From a virus, in IMG/VR virus record IMGVR_UViG_3300043251_000087, positions 1 to 36,779 of that record: a stretch of 36,779 nucleotides of DNA; one strand, written 5' to 3'. Positions 8,289-16,489 of this stretch are shown here, in pieces; the stretch's first letter is position 1; each line of letters opens with the position of its first letter. The position numbers and the translations under genes were made by a program. The notes beneath the pieces were generated by a model, which was given only the letters and a program-made list of their open reading frames with translations, had not been told where the DNA came from and did no database searches.

Positions 8289-8741
8289 CTACGAACCATC
8301 CAGGCGACGCGCTAATTCCTCCGCCTGCGGCAAATCGCGCTCAATGTCATGCACAACTTGTAATGACTCGTCCGCGGTCAGGAGTTTTCCCTCTTGCTCA
8401 TCAAAAACGACGCCGCCTGTCGCCCGCGCGTACGCCGTCGCCGCCATCCAAACAGCTATCAGCTCGTCAAAACCCGCTATCCAGGGGAAGGTAACAACAT
8501 ACTTCCAACTGTGACCGAAATTAATGTTCTTGTAGGTACTCATCAGATCCGCAGGATCCTCAATCCAACACTGAAAACTCGTTGGTCTGTCATGGAGGTG
8601 GGCGGTCAGAGTCCCACCGTCTTCATCAAACAGGACATCGTGCGCCAATCGCAAAGGCAAGCCTTCAGCGTCTAACGACCGCTGCCAGCTAGAAATTGAA
8701 TCAAGTCGCGAGTCGGAGAGAACGTTGATTTCGACTGACAT
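8289..8741 (-). CDS. Putative immunity protein to PD-(D/E)xK portal toxin, copy 1
   Basis: The 150-residue acidic protein starts MSVEINVLSDSRLDS. It has DAEGLPLRL, a Trp-rich middle (HSWKYVVTFPW) and the signature WMAATAYARATGGVVFDEQEGKL. It is paralogous to the proteins at 26206 and 26763, which also sit next to a PD-(D/E)xK toxin-like gene. The same family thus follows the same tail type in two places, which is good evidence that it neutralises this tail. It begins 47 bases after the toxin stop. It is identical to the copy at 15990. Confidence 0.72.
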   Translation of the reverse strand: MSVEINVLSDSRLDSISSWQRSLDAEGLPLRLAHDVLFDEDGGTLTAHLHDRPTSFQCWIEDPADLMSTYKNINFGHSWKYVVTFPWIAGFDELIAVWMAATAYARATGGVVFDEQEGKLLTADESLQVVHDIERDLPQAEELARRLDGS

Positions 8742-8788
8742 CTTATTCCCTCATCCGCTTCTAGTACGCCCTGGCGTCATAGTTTTGA

Positions 8789-10198
8789 CTAGTCCGGGTC
8801 GCCCTGCTGTGACTTTATGACTGGCCCGCGCTCGATGTGCAGATCAATGACCGGGACACGGGAGACCGCTTTTGTCGCGGCACGAAGTTGGTTCGCTCTA
8901 CCTGGCCTCAGGCTAGCGTCTAGGGTCTTAACATCGTAGATCGCGATTACATCACCACTATCATTGCGCAAAACAGCATCTGGCTTGACAGCCTTTCTAC
9001 GGCCACCGTAGTCGGAAGGCAAACTGAATGTGTGCTCAACATCGGAAGGACTAATGCCGCGTATCCGCTCAGCGATTACCGCGGCAGCGAACCGCTTGTG
9101 AATCAAAATTCCATAGAAACTTGGAGATAAGTGCGTCGGAGCAGTCTCGTCGACAACCCTTGCAAGAATTTCTGACAATCTTTTGGTTGTTTCATCGATT
9201 TGCTGAATTCCTGTCCATGCATTTGGCCCATATACAATGTCCCTCGGCGGGCCGGCATATTGCTCACCCTTGGGAACATTTGACGTGTCTGGTCGTCCCT
9301 CGGTTTCCAAAGCGGCATAGCGGGTCTCGGACCTCGAACTTTCGGCGGCAACAGGTGGGAAATTGTATGGAGTCTGACTACCCTCCCCGTCCTTCGGCCG
9401 AAACTTGCCGCCACGGCCTCCTGGGGTCCCGGTCGGCCAGCCGGGATGCTCAGGATCGTCCGAGCTCGCTTTCAGAAGCGCGAGTTTTGCGGATTGCGTC
9501 TCTGCACCCGCGCTATGCCCATTCGCGCCCGTGCGTCCGGTGTTGGCTCCCTGCCCGCCCGCATTCGCCTCGATCGGCACAAAGCCGGTGGCGGTGAGCA
9601 CCATCGGGCGGTCGGCGGCGGCGTTGTCGAAGGGGTCGAGGCCGAGGGCGTCGCGCATCTCGTTGAGCGTGAGCGCACCGACTTTCAGCCGGCCTTCGAG
9701 CACCGTCTCGGGATCGCCTTCGTCCTCGTCGAGCCAATGCAGCTCGAGATCCGGCGAGGCGAATTCCTCCGCCACGATCTCGTCGATCAAATCCTTGACC
9801 CACTCCTTGGTCGGCTCGAGCCCCTCTTCCTCGGCCTGCGCCGACTGGTTGTCGGCGGTGGCGCGGTTCATCGCCTTGGTGGCCCATTGCGGCGGCACCG
9901 AAAAGGCAAAGCAGATGATGCGGGCGAGCCACTCGTCGAAATCGTCCTTGTGCTGCGGCTCCTTGGTCTGCACGACTTTGGCCGCGGTCTCGCCGGGCAC
10001 GAATTTTGCCCGCCGGCGCTTGGCCAGGTCGCCGGCGAATTCGGTGTCCCAATAATCCTGGAACTGCTTGATCTGGTCCGGCGTCCAGCCCTGCGGCACG
10101 CCGATCAGCGCGTCGGGGATCGAGCCTTCGGTGAAATAATCGAGCTGCCAGAGCTGGCGGCGCAGCGCGATGTTGACGGTCATCAACACCTGCTGCAC
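8789..10198 (-). CDS. Orphan portal-toxin cassette, PD-(D/E)xK tail, copy of main CT
   Basis: This 469-codon frame is the 3' two-thirds of the full-length portal-toxin gene at 16490. Portal sequence begins at 10228 (after GRAHRVYG) with no portal N-terminus; the first ATG is 10198. It keeps the linker PEHPGWPTGTPGGRGGKFRP and the nuclease-like tail with VKPDAVLRNDSGDVIAIYDVK. No ribosome binding site stands before 10198, and upstream is the end of an unrelated immunity gene. I infer a silent or weakly expressed cassette. It could recombine with the full portal gene through more than 1 kb of identity. Confidence 0.7.
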   Translation of the reverse strand: MQQVLMTVNIALRRQLWQLDYFTEGSIPDALIGVPQGWTPDQIKQFQDYWDTEFAGDLAKRRRAKFVPGETAAKVVQTKEPQHKDDFDEWLARIICFAFSVPPQWATKAMNRATADNQSAQAEEEGLEPTKEWVKDLIDEIVAEEFASPDLELHWLDEDEGDPETVLEGRLKVGALTLNEMRDALGLDPFDNAAADRPMVLTATGFVPIEANAGGQGANTGRTGANGHSAGAETQSAKLALLKASSDDPEHPGWPTGTPGGRGGKFRPKDGEGSQTPYNFPPVAAESSRSETRYAALETEGRPDTSNVPKGEQYAGPPRDIVYGPNAWTGIQQIDETTKRLSEILARVVDETAPTHLSPSFYGILIHKRFAAAVIAERIRGISPSDVEHTFSLPSDYGGRRKAVKPDAVLRNDSGDVIAIYDVKTLDASLRPGRANQLRAATKAVSRVPVIDLHIERGPVIKSQQGDPD

Positions 10199-10265
10199 CG
10201 GCGAGAAGCCGTAGACCCGGTGGGCGCGACCTAATCGCCGATTCGCCTGATCGTGCGTTCAATAA

Positions 10266-10907
10266 TCAGTCACGGCACTCGCCGAATTCGGTTACGCGCC
10301 CGTCATATTTTTGGATTGAAGCGCACAAGCGGCTTGCCTCCGTAACGTCGCCTTCCTCTTTGCAGCTTCCTTTGATGCGCCAGTATTTGCCTTTGTCCTC
10401 TGCCAGCATCGGCGCTTGAACTTTAATATCATGGTGATGAGCATCAAAAAGCGCTTCGATGATGCTTGTGGCTAGCCTAGCATCAAAAACAACACCTCCG
10501 CGCGCCAATCCGGTTAAAAACATAATCCCCGACTCGGAAGCCGGGTCGGATCCTTCGTTTCTGAGCCGTGGTCCTGAAGCTGGAGCCGAATTCAAACTTG
10601 ATTTCTGTTCATTATGGCCGTCGCGTATTGCTTTGACGACCAAAGGATGCGGTGGGCATCGAACATACTCGCCAAAATCGATCACTCGCGCATCACGCTT
10701 CTCAATGGAGAGGAAGAATTCCGCAGGACCATTGATCGCTCCGTCGCGGTTTCGATTGCCTTCGACACGCCAATAATCTCCCCTATCTATCAACGACAGC
10801 GGCGATTGCTCCCGAAGGTCGCCATAATGCGCCTCGCAAAATAACTCCGCGAGCTTGATTGCTAGGTTTTTATCGGACAAGAGGTCATCTGAGAACGTTT
10901 CCATCAT
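10266..10907 (-). CDS. Tandem NTF2-fold-like immunity protein
   Basis: The 213-residue protein contains two similar units of about 65 residues. The first has LAELFCEAHYGDLREQSPL, YWRVEGNR and RVIDFGEY; the second has IIEALFDAHHHDIKVQAPM, YWRIKGSC and RVTEFGEC. This is the layout of NTF2-fold immunity proteins of polymorphic toxin loci, here duplicated in one chain. The start is set at ATG 10907 (an ATG pair, with AAGG about ten bases upstream). It follows the PD-(D/E)xK-like cassette whose stop is at 10957, so that tail is the likely partner. Confidence 0.72.
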   Translation of the reverse strand: MMETFSDDLLSDKNLAIKLAELFCEAHYGDLREQSPLSLIDRGDYWRVEGNRNRDGAINGPAEFFLSIEKRDARVIDFGEYVRCPPHPLVVKAIRDGHNEQKSSLNSAPASGPRLRNEGSDPASESGIMFLTGLARGGVVFDARLATSIIEALFDAHHHDIKVQAPMLAEDKGKYWRIKGSCKEEGDVTEASRLCASIQKYDGRVTEFGECRD

Positions 10908-10956
10908 GATCACAAGCCTTGCTGTGAGATGCGATGAAATCAAGCAATTGCTTCTG

Positions 10957-12330
10957 TCAATGCGTCGGTTTCGATCCACGCGGCAGCAGCTTAAGCGGAG
11001 GCAACTCGGTCACACTGTACTCCTTTCCCGGCCCAGGCGCTCGGATAAAGAAGACCCTCATAGGTGGAAAGGGGGCACCGGGCTCCCAGCCCAGTTCCGT
11101 AACGCGAAGATCATTGCTATAGACGTGCCACCCCAGCTGCATCATTTGAAGATAGATAGTCTGATTTGGTGTTAGAGTTATAGTTTCGTCGCCGGTCTTT
11201 ATTTCAAGAACTGAGGGCCCCATGCCAGGCATAATCGCTATGATATCGGGATATCCAAGAATATCTTCCGGCAAACCGATCATATGCACGGCCGGCTCCT
11301 TGATGGCCGGTATACCGATGCTCTTAAGATAAGCCATCCAGTGATTGACATTCGCTTCGTGAAATCCCGCACTGAAGTCTACGACAGGAATCGGTGCCGC
11401 GGCGCTTGAAAAATCAGTCGCAGCATCCTTCGGGCGAAACTTTCCGCCCTTCCCTCCGGCGGTTCTTGCGGGCCATCCGGGGTGTTCAGGATCGTCCGGG
11501 CTCGCTTTTCCAAGCGCGTGATTCGCGAACCGCTTTCCCACATTTGCACTTTGCCCGTTCGCGTTGGCATTTCCGTCACTCGCCCCCTCCCCGCCCGCAT
11601 TGGCCTCGATCGGCACAAAGCCCGTCGCCGTGAGCACCATCGGGCGATCGGCTGCGGCGTTGTCGAAGGGGTCGAGGCCGAGGGCGTCGCGCATTTCGTT
11701 GAGGGTAAGCGCGCCGACTTTCAACCGGCCTTCCAGCACCGTCTCGGGATCGCCCTCGTCCTCGTCGAGCCAATGCAGCTCGAGATCGGGCGAGGCAAAT
11801 TCCTCCGCCACGATCTCGTCGATCAGATCCTTGACCCACTCCTTGGTCGGCTCGAGCCCCTCCTCTTCGGCCTGCGCCGATTGATTCTCCGCCGTGGCGC
11901 GGTTCATCGCCTTGGTGGCCCATTGCGGCGGCACCGAAAAGGCAAAGCAGATGATGCGGGCGAGCCACTCGTCGAAATCGTCCTTGTGCTGTGGCTCTTT
12001 GGTCTGGACGACCTTGGCCGCCGTCTCGCCGGGCACGAATTTTGCGCGCCGCCGCTTGGCCAGGTCGCCTGCGAACTCGGTGTCCCAATAATCCTGGAAC
12101 TGCTTGATCTGGTCCGGCGTCCAGCCCTGCGGCACGCCGATCAGCGCGTCGGGGATCGAGCCTTCGGTGAAATAGTCGAGCTGCCAGAGCTGGCGGCGCA
12201 GCGCGATATTGACCGTCATCAGCACCTGCTGCACCGGCGAAAAACCGTAGACCCGGTGAGCGCGCACGTTGCGCGGCCGGTAGACGATATCGCGCGCCGA
12301 GTAATTGACCGCGGGCAGGCCTTTGAGCAC
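10957..12330 (-). CDS. Orphan portal-toxin cassette with PD-(D/E)xK-like tail 2
   Basis: Portal homology begins at about 12436 (LDGATIKRVIDDWG), immediately after an in-frame TAG, so the portal N-terminal half is missing. The 457-codon frame is counted from a GTG at 12330 that lacks a convincing ribosome binding site. This copy keeps the uninterrupted FAAADGTTIYPPAYQQ, where the full gene carries a palindromic insert. After the linker PEHPGWPARTAGGKGGKFRP the tail contains GYPDIIAIMPGMGPSVLEIKTG, a good PD-(D/E)xK nuclease motif of the VRR-NUC or Holliday-resolvase type. A tandem NTF2-like immunity gene follows. It is probably a silent donor cassette. Confidence 0.7.
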   Translation of the reverse strand: MLKGLPAVNYSARDIVYRPRNVRAHRVYGFSPVQQVLMTVNIALRRQLWQLDYFTEGSIPDALIGVPQGWTPDQIKQFQDYWDTEFAGDLAKRRRAKFVPGETAAKVVQTKEPQHKDDFDEWLARIICFAFSVPPQWATKAMNRATAENQSAQAEEEGLEPTKEWVKDLIDEIVAEEFASPDLELHWLDEDEGDPETVLEGRLKVGALTLNEMRDALGLDPFDNAAADRPMVLTATGFVPIEANAGGEGASDGNANANGQSANVGKRFANHALGKASPDDPEHPGWPARTAGGKGGKFRPKDAATDFSSAAAPIPVVDFSAGFHEANVNHWMAYLKSIGIPAIKEPAVHMIGLPEDILGYPDIIAIMPGMGPSVLEIKTGDETITLTPNQTIYLQMMQLGWHVYSNDLRVTELGWEPGAPFPPMRVFFIRAPGPGKEYSVTELPPLKLLPRGSKPTH

Positions 12331-12475
12331 CTGCTGATAGGCCGGCGGATAGATCGTCGTGCCGTCGGCCGCGGCGAACGGCTGCGGCGTGCGGCCCCAA
12401 TCGTCGATGACGCGCTTGATGGTCGCGCCGTCGAGCTATCCAATTGAGTTGGACCGCCGGCGGATTCCCTAGGTC

Positions 12476-12925
12476 TTAATCCAACACGGTACCTCGCCGA
12501 GCACCATCATATGCGAGATCCTGAAAATCCTTCGGAAAATATTGCCGCTGAAGGTCGTCCACAATTTCATTCGCGCGAATGGAAATGCCCATATTGGGCC
12601 AATCTTTCAGGTGGTTCCACAGTCCCACCATGAGATCAATTCGCCAACCGGGAAACTCCTTCACTAGCTCCTGAAGCGCACTGACAACCGGGCGCTCCAA
12701 CAGTTTGAGGTTATGAACGAAGACAACAACTTGCGGATATTCGCTATAATCGCCGTGGACCGAATAATCACCATGGCGCTGTCCTGGTAAAAAATCAGGC
12801 CTGCCAAAGCGCTCGAGCAGTGCATCGACGCGAGGGTAGAGCCGCTCAAAAACATCATATTGCTCGGCTTGGCGACGATCGTACTCGTCCCGACTCATCG
12901 TATTGATGTCATCTCTAGTTATCAT
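12476..12925 (-). CDS. Unrecognised putative immunity protein for HHxVP tail
   Basis: The 149-residue protein is taken from ATG 12925 (MITRDDINTM), with GGGAG about a dozen bases upstream; an in-frame GTG at 12970 would overlap the toxin gene. It is acidic and soluble, with YPQVVVFVHNLKLLERPVV and FPGWRIDLMVGLWNHLKDW. I do not recognise its family. Its position directly after the HHxVP cassette makes it the likely immunity partner, which is inference. Confidence 0.62.
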   Translation of the reverse strand: MITRDDINTMSRDEYDRRQAEQYDVFERLYPRVDALLERFGRPDFLPGQRHGDYSVHGDYSEYPQVVVFVHNLKLLERPVVSALQELVKEFPGWRIDLMVGLWNHLKDWPNMGISIRANEIVDDLQRQYFPKDFQDLAYDGARRGTVLD

Positions 12926-12956
12926 TTTCTGCTGCTCCCGATCATCGCTAGACGGC

Positions 12957-14024
12957 TTAGTCTGGATCACCGCCCCTGCCTCCTCTTATTCCGCGCGGGC
13001 CGTAAACACGAATATATCTCAATACTTCCCGTTGGATCTTTAGTACCAGTCCATGAATTCTGGGCTCGCTCGACGCCTTAACTTCCTCGATGAGTTCGCG
13101 CGCTTGATCCGGTGTCATCTGCTCAGAGGTTATCTTATTCCTATTCAAGTAGGCTTCAAATAGCTCATCTACCGCCTCGTTGTATTCAATATGCTCTGCG
13201 TTGTTCCTATTAACGCTTGGATCAGCAAGTGTGCCCGACTTCGTCTTATCAAAGACCTCCCATGTTTCCGGCTTGATGTCCTTTTTATTGTAAACCACCT
13301 TCGGAACCCAATGATGCCCCTCACCATATCTCTGATAGCGCACCAGGGCATCATCGGGCCCATCCGATTTATCATTCTCATCATCGGCTGCTGCAATTCT
13401 AGTCCACTGGCCAGCGCCAGGATTGCGCTTGGGCACACGTGGTTCACCAGGGTCGTAACCATATTTTTGAATGAGAGGTGTCCCGTTATTTCGCTTGCGG
13501 AGGCTCGATATATTGGTTTGTTGAGCAACAACTAGTTGTTCACCCCCGCTTTGCTCGCCAGCGTCTTTCGCCCCTTCCCCGCCCGCATTCGCCTCGATCG
13601 GCACATAACCCGTCGCCGTGAGCACCATCGGGCGGTCGGCGGCGGCGTTGTCGAAGGGGTCGAGGCCGAGCGCGTCGCGCATCTCGTTGAGCGTGAGCGC
13701 GCCGACTTTCAGCCGGCTTTCGAGCACCGTCTCGGGATCGCCTTCGTCCTCGTCGAGCCAATGCAGCTCGAGATCGGGCGACGAAAATTCCTCCGCCACG
13801 ATCTCGTCGATCAAATCCTTGACCCATTCCTTGGTCGGCTCGAGCCCCTCCTCTTCGGCCTGCGCCGATTGATTCTCCGCGGTGGCGCGGTTCATCGTCT
13901 TGGTGGCCCATTGCGGCGGCACCGAAAACGCAAAGCAGATGATGCGGGCGAGCCATTCGTCGAAATCGTCCTTGTGCTGCGGCTCCTTGGTCTGGACGAC
14001 CTTTGCCGCGGTCTCGCCGGGCAC
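12957..14024 (-). CDS. Orphan portal-toxin cassette with HHxVP nuclease-like tail
   Basis: The frame carries the portal C-terminal part (from PGETAAKVVQ to YVPIEANAGG) and a distinct tail. Instead of the PEHPGWP linker it has EPRVPKRNPGAGQWT, a variant of the linker used by the MKPPLP head family. The tail contains GEGHHWVPKVVY and NNAEHIEYNEAVDELFEAYL, suggesting an HNH/endonuclease VII-like fold of the GHH type. The portal frame upstream is broken by the palindrome at 14064, and the only start is a GTG at 14024. The cassette is therefore unlikely to make a portal fusion. Confidence 0.65.
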   Translation of the reverse strand: MPGETAAKVVQTKEPQHKDDFDEWLARIICFAFSVPPQWATKTMNRATAENQSAQAEEEGLEPTKEWVKDLIDEIVAEEFSSPDLELHWLDEDEGDPETVLESRLKVGALTLNEMRDALGLDPFDNAAADRPMVLTATGYVPIEANAGGEGAKDAGEQSGGEQLVVAQQTNISSLRKRNNGTPLIQKYGYDPGEPRVPKRNPGAGQWTRIAAADDENDKSDGPDDALVRYQRYGEGHHWVPKVVYNKKDIKPETWEVFDKTKSGTLADPSVNRNNAEHIEYNEAVDELFEAYLNRNKITSEQMTPDQARELIEEVKASSEPRIHGLVLKIQREVLRYIRVYGPRGIRGGRGGDPD

Positions 14025-14235
14025 GAATTTTGCCCGCCGGCGCTTGGCCAGGTCGCCGGCGAAGCCCCCACCCTTCCCTCCCCCGCAAGCGGGGGAGGGT
14101 TAGGGAGGGGGAATCCTGGAACTGCTTGATCTGGTCCGGTGTCCAGCCCTGCGGCACGCCGATCAGCGCGTCGGGGATCGAGCCTTCGGTGAAATAATCG
14201 AGCTGCCAGAGCTGGCGGCGCAGCGCGATGTTGAC
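14025..14235 (-). pseudogene. Portal fragment upstream of HHxVP cassette, frameshifted
   Basis: Portal codons from NIALRRQLWQ to KQFQD are readable, then the palindromic element shifts the frame, and a TAA in the original portal frame lies inside the element. The frame resumes downstream as the cassette at 12957-14024. The portal-toxin fusion is therefore split in two and presumably silent. Confidence 0.72.
14064..14111. repeat. GC-rich palindromic element in portal fragment, right copy
   Basis: Identical to 6363-6410. It replaces 14 bases of portal sequence and disrupts the frame of the HHxVP cassette. Confidence 0.8.
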
Positions 14236-14283
14236 GATACAAACCGTCGATGGGCAATCGGATTTAACTTTGACTCTCAGTCG

Positions 14284-15612
14284 CTATTGTTTCCGAAGCC
14301 GCGGTATGTCTTGGGTTTTCAAGATGACTTGTCCTGGCTCTTCTACAGGCCAGTGAAGATATTTTTTTCTTGTCAGTTGTTCGATGGTCGTTCGGTTTTT
14401 GCGAAATGCCTCTACACGGCCCTCGTTCGTCACGTTGTTGGCTCCAAAGTGGTCCGCTAGGCCCTCACGACTCACGGCGCAACGCACCTCATCGCCGAAC
14501 GACTCGCCAGCAAATGCGACTATATCTCTCTGAAAGTCGTACCGTGGGGGCGGATTATTAAAAGTCAAATCGATTCCGGGAACGATATCCCGACTTTTGT
14601 CTACGGCTTTGAGTACAATGTCGCGTGGACTTATGGGCAACTGACTTAACCCTTCAAGAATAAGTCGACCCCACGTCTTTCCGCGCGCAGACGCTTCCTG
14701 CCAAGCTGACTTCAGGTCATAGGGGTTCTTTTCGGCAAGGATCACAAATAGTGATGCTGCTTGATCGATATCCTTTTGCCGTTTGGCAACCCCTTCGGGT
14801 CGAAGACGAGACACTATGAGCTTGTGGATGGCGTACCGGGCTGGTGATGGCACGAGCACGTAAATGCCAACAGCATGGAGTATCGCGGCAGGCTCGGGAT
14901 CGCTGATCAAAAAGTCAAGGAACCTCAACGGTTCAGCCTCGGTTTGGAAGGCAGGTAGCGCCTTTGGTATGTCAGTATCGCGCCCTTGATTGGGCGTAAG
15001 AAAATCAACGCGTATTCCTCCCTTGCCGACGTAGCTCGTAACATCGCCCTTGTGAAGGTGGGGAATAGGTCGAAATGTTTTATCGACCTGCTTCAGGACA
15101 TCGAGGACCGGAGGTATGCGGTCTCCTACCGCCACGGACACGTTGCTAAATTGCGCGATATCCACGTCGCTTGTTTGCAAGATTGACCGGGGTAAACGCG
15201 TTCCGAGCATCGCGGAATAAGTCTGATAAGCGACGGTACCGACCAGAACACCGCGAAGACGGAATACCCCTGCGTTCGCCAAGGCATTAACTACCTCGCC
15301 GATTTCGGGCGCAGGAGGCTGAAGCCCGAAAGAACGGACCAGCGTCGAAACCAGAGAGCGCCGTTCACGCTCGTCGCTTCGTATTTGCTTGTGGTGCGCA
15401 ATCTGGTCGAGCAGCTCGGGTGTCTCCGGCCCAACATACTTTTGTTCACGGCCTCCAGTCGTTGAGCGCTGGAAGTACCAATATCGCTGTCCCTTGATCG
15501 TCTTGACAACGAAAGCGCCGTCTTGCGGAAAATCGGTCTGAAACGCTGTCGCCCTGCACCGTTCAAGGAGTTCGGCGTAGGTTGTCTGCAGTAAAAGGGG
15601 TGGCGGTGCCAT
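14284..15612 (-). CDS. GSU2403-type nucleotidyltransferase-fold protein, copy 2
   Basis: This 442-residue protein is identical to the product of 6583-7911. Its start is ATG 15612, with GGAG six bases upstream. The GTVAYQTYS and SDVDIAQF motifs mark a nucleotidyltransferase core with an Asp pair (about 149 and 151) for metal binding. It lies between a degenerate portal fragment and a frameshifted portal fragment, so it was carried in as cargo of a cassette. No partner gene lies in the same operon. Possible roles are a toxin or a phage-defence effector; neither is shown by the sequence. Confidence 0.72.
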   Translation of the reverse strand: MAPPPLLLQTTYAELLERCRATAFQTDFPQDGAFVVKTIKGQRYWYFQRSTTGGREQKYVGPETPELLDQIAHHKQIRSDERERRSLVSTLVRSFGLQPPAPEIGEVVNALANAGVFRLRGVLVGTVAYQTYSAMLGTRLPRSILQTSDVDIAQFSNVSVAVGDRIPPVLDVLKQVDKTFRPIPHLHKGDVTSYVGKGGIRVDFLTPNQGRDTDIPKALPAFQTEAEPLRFLDFLISDPEPAAILHAVGIYVLVPSPARYAIHKLIVSRLRPEGVAKRQKDIDQAASLFVILAEKNPYDLKSAWQEASARGKTWGRLILEGLSQLPISPRDIVLKAVDKSRDIVPGIDLTFNNPPPRYDFQRDIVAFAGESFGDEVRCAVSREGLADHFGANNVTNEGRVEAFRKNRTTIEQLTRKKYLHWPVEEPGQVILKTQDIPRLRKQ

Positions 15613-15623
15613 AGGAGCTCCAG

Positions 15624-15704
15624 TTATACTCAAAAAGCAAATTGAGTATAATATAGGGGGCCCACTAGGGCAAGAATTATACGCAGGTTGCGAAACGCGT
15701 ATAA
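15624..15704 (-). promoter_or_regulatory. Paired palindromes upstream of nucleotidyltransferase, copy 2
   Basis: The same two inverted repeats as at 7923-8003: arms TTATACTCAA/TTGAGTATAA at 15624-15633 and 15642-15651, and TTATACGC/GCGTATAA at 15677-15684 and 15697-15704. The common TTATAC half-site in four places suggests cooperative repressor binding over an AT-rich promoter. Confidence 0.6.
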
Positions 15705-15714
15705 TAAAATTGCC

Positions 15715-15985
15715 ACTTATTTAACGGCGCCTGCGGAAGGCCCCTTGTGCTGCGGCTCCTTGGTCTGCACCACCTCGGCGGCCCTCTCGCCGGCACGAAC
15801 TTGGTGTGGCGGCGCCCGGCGAGGTCGCCGACGCCCACACCCTTCCCTCCCCGCAAGCGGGAGAGGGTCAGGGAGGGGGTTAGTCCTCCGGACTGGCGAA
15901 TCTGGCCCGGGGTCCAGCTCTGCGGCACGCCGAGCAAGGCGTCGGGGATCAAACCTTCGGTGCAGCAATCGTGCCGCCAAAGCTG
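15715..15985 (-). pseudogene. Degenerate portal gene fragment, copy 2
   Basis: Duplicate of 8014-8284. Diverged portal codons (CCTEGLIPDALLGVPQSW) are interrupted by the element at 15833-15879. It lies between the immunity stop at 15990 and the nucleotidyltransferase control region. Confidence 0.65.
15833..15879. repeat. GC-rich palindromic element, right copy of 8132
   Basis: Same sequence as 8132-8178 inside the second copy of the degenerate portal fragment. Confidence 0.7.
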
Positions 15986-15989
15986 GCGG

Positions 15990-16442
15990 CTACGAACCAT
16001 CCAGGCGACGCGCTAATTCCTCCGCCTGCGGCAAATCGCGCTCAATGTCATGCACAACTTGTAATGACTCGTCCGCGGTCAGGAGTTTTCCCTCTTGCTC
16101 ATCAAAAACGACGCCGCCTGTCGCCCGCGCGTACGCCGTCGCCGCCATCCAAACAGCTATCAGCTCGTCAAAACCCGCTATCCAGGGGAAGGTAACAACA
16201 TACTTCCAACTGTGACCGAAATTAATGTTCTTGTAGGTACTCATCAGATCCGCAGGATCCTCAATCCAACACTGAAAACTCGTTGGTCTGTCATGGAGGT
16301 GGGCGGTCAGAGTCCCACCGTCTTCATCAAACAGGACATCGTGCGCCAATCGCAAAGGCAAGCCTTCAGCGTCTAACGACCGCTGCCAGCTAGAAATTGA
16401 ATCAAGTCGCGAGTCGGAGAGAACGTTGATTTCGACTGACAT
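15990..16442 (-). CDS. Putative immunity protein to PD-(D/E)xK portal toxin, copy 2
   Basis: This 150-residue acidic protein is identical to that at 8289-8741, and here follows the full-length portal-toxin gene by 47 bases. The family signature is AWMAA.AYARATGGV..D, shared with 26206 and 26763. As the only immunity gene directly behind the intact portal fusion, it is the one that would protect the lysogen if the tail is active. The role is inferred from pairing in two independent places. Confidence 0.74.
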   Translation of the reverse strand: MSVEINVLSDSRLDSISSWQRSLDAEGLPLRLAHDVLFDEDGGTLTAHLHDRPTSFQCWIEDPADLMSTYKNINFGHSWKYVVTFPWIAGFDELIAVWMAATAYARATGGVVFDEQEGKLLTADESLQVVHDIERDLPQAEELARRLDGS

Positions 16443-16489
16443 CTTATTCCCTCATCCGCTTCTAGTACGCCCTGGCGTCATAGTTTTGA

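Larger units (their letters stand above)
6229..10228. repeat. 4.0 kb direct repeat, left copy
   Basis: This segment repeats at 13930-17929 with a constant offset of 7701 bases. Where I compared, it is almost letter-perfect; I saw single differences at 10152 and 10186, near the right edge. It contains a frameshifted portal fragment, the nucleotidyltransferase gene with its operator-like palindromes, a degenerate portal fragment, an immunity gene, and the 3' part of the portal-toxin gene. Confidence 0.85.
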
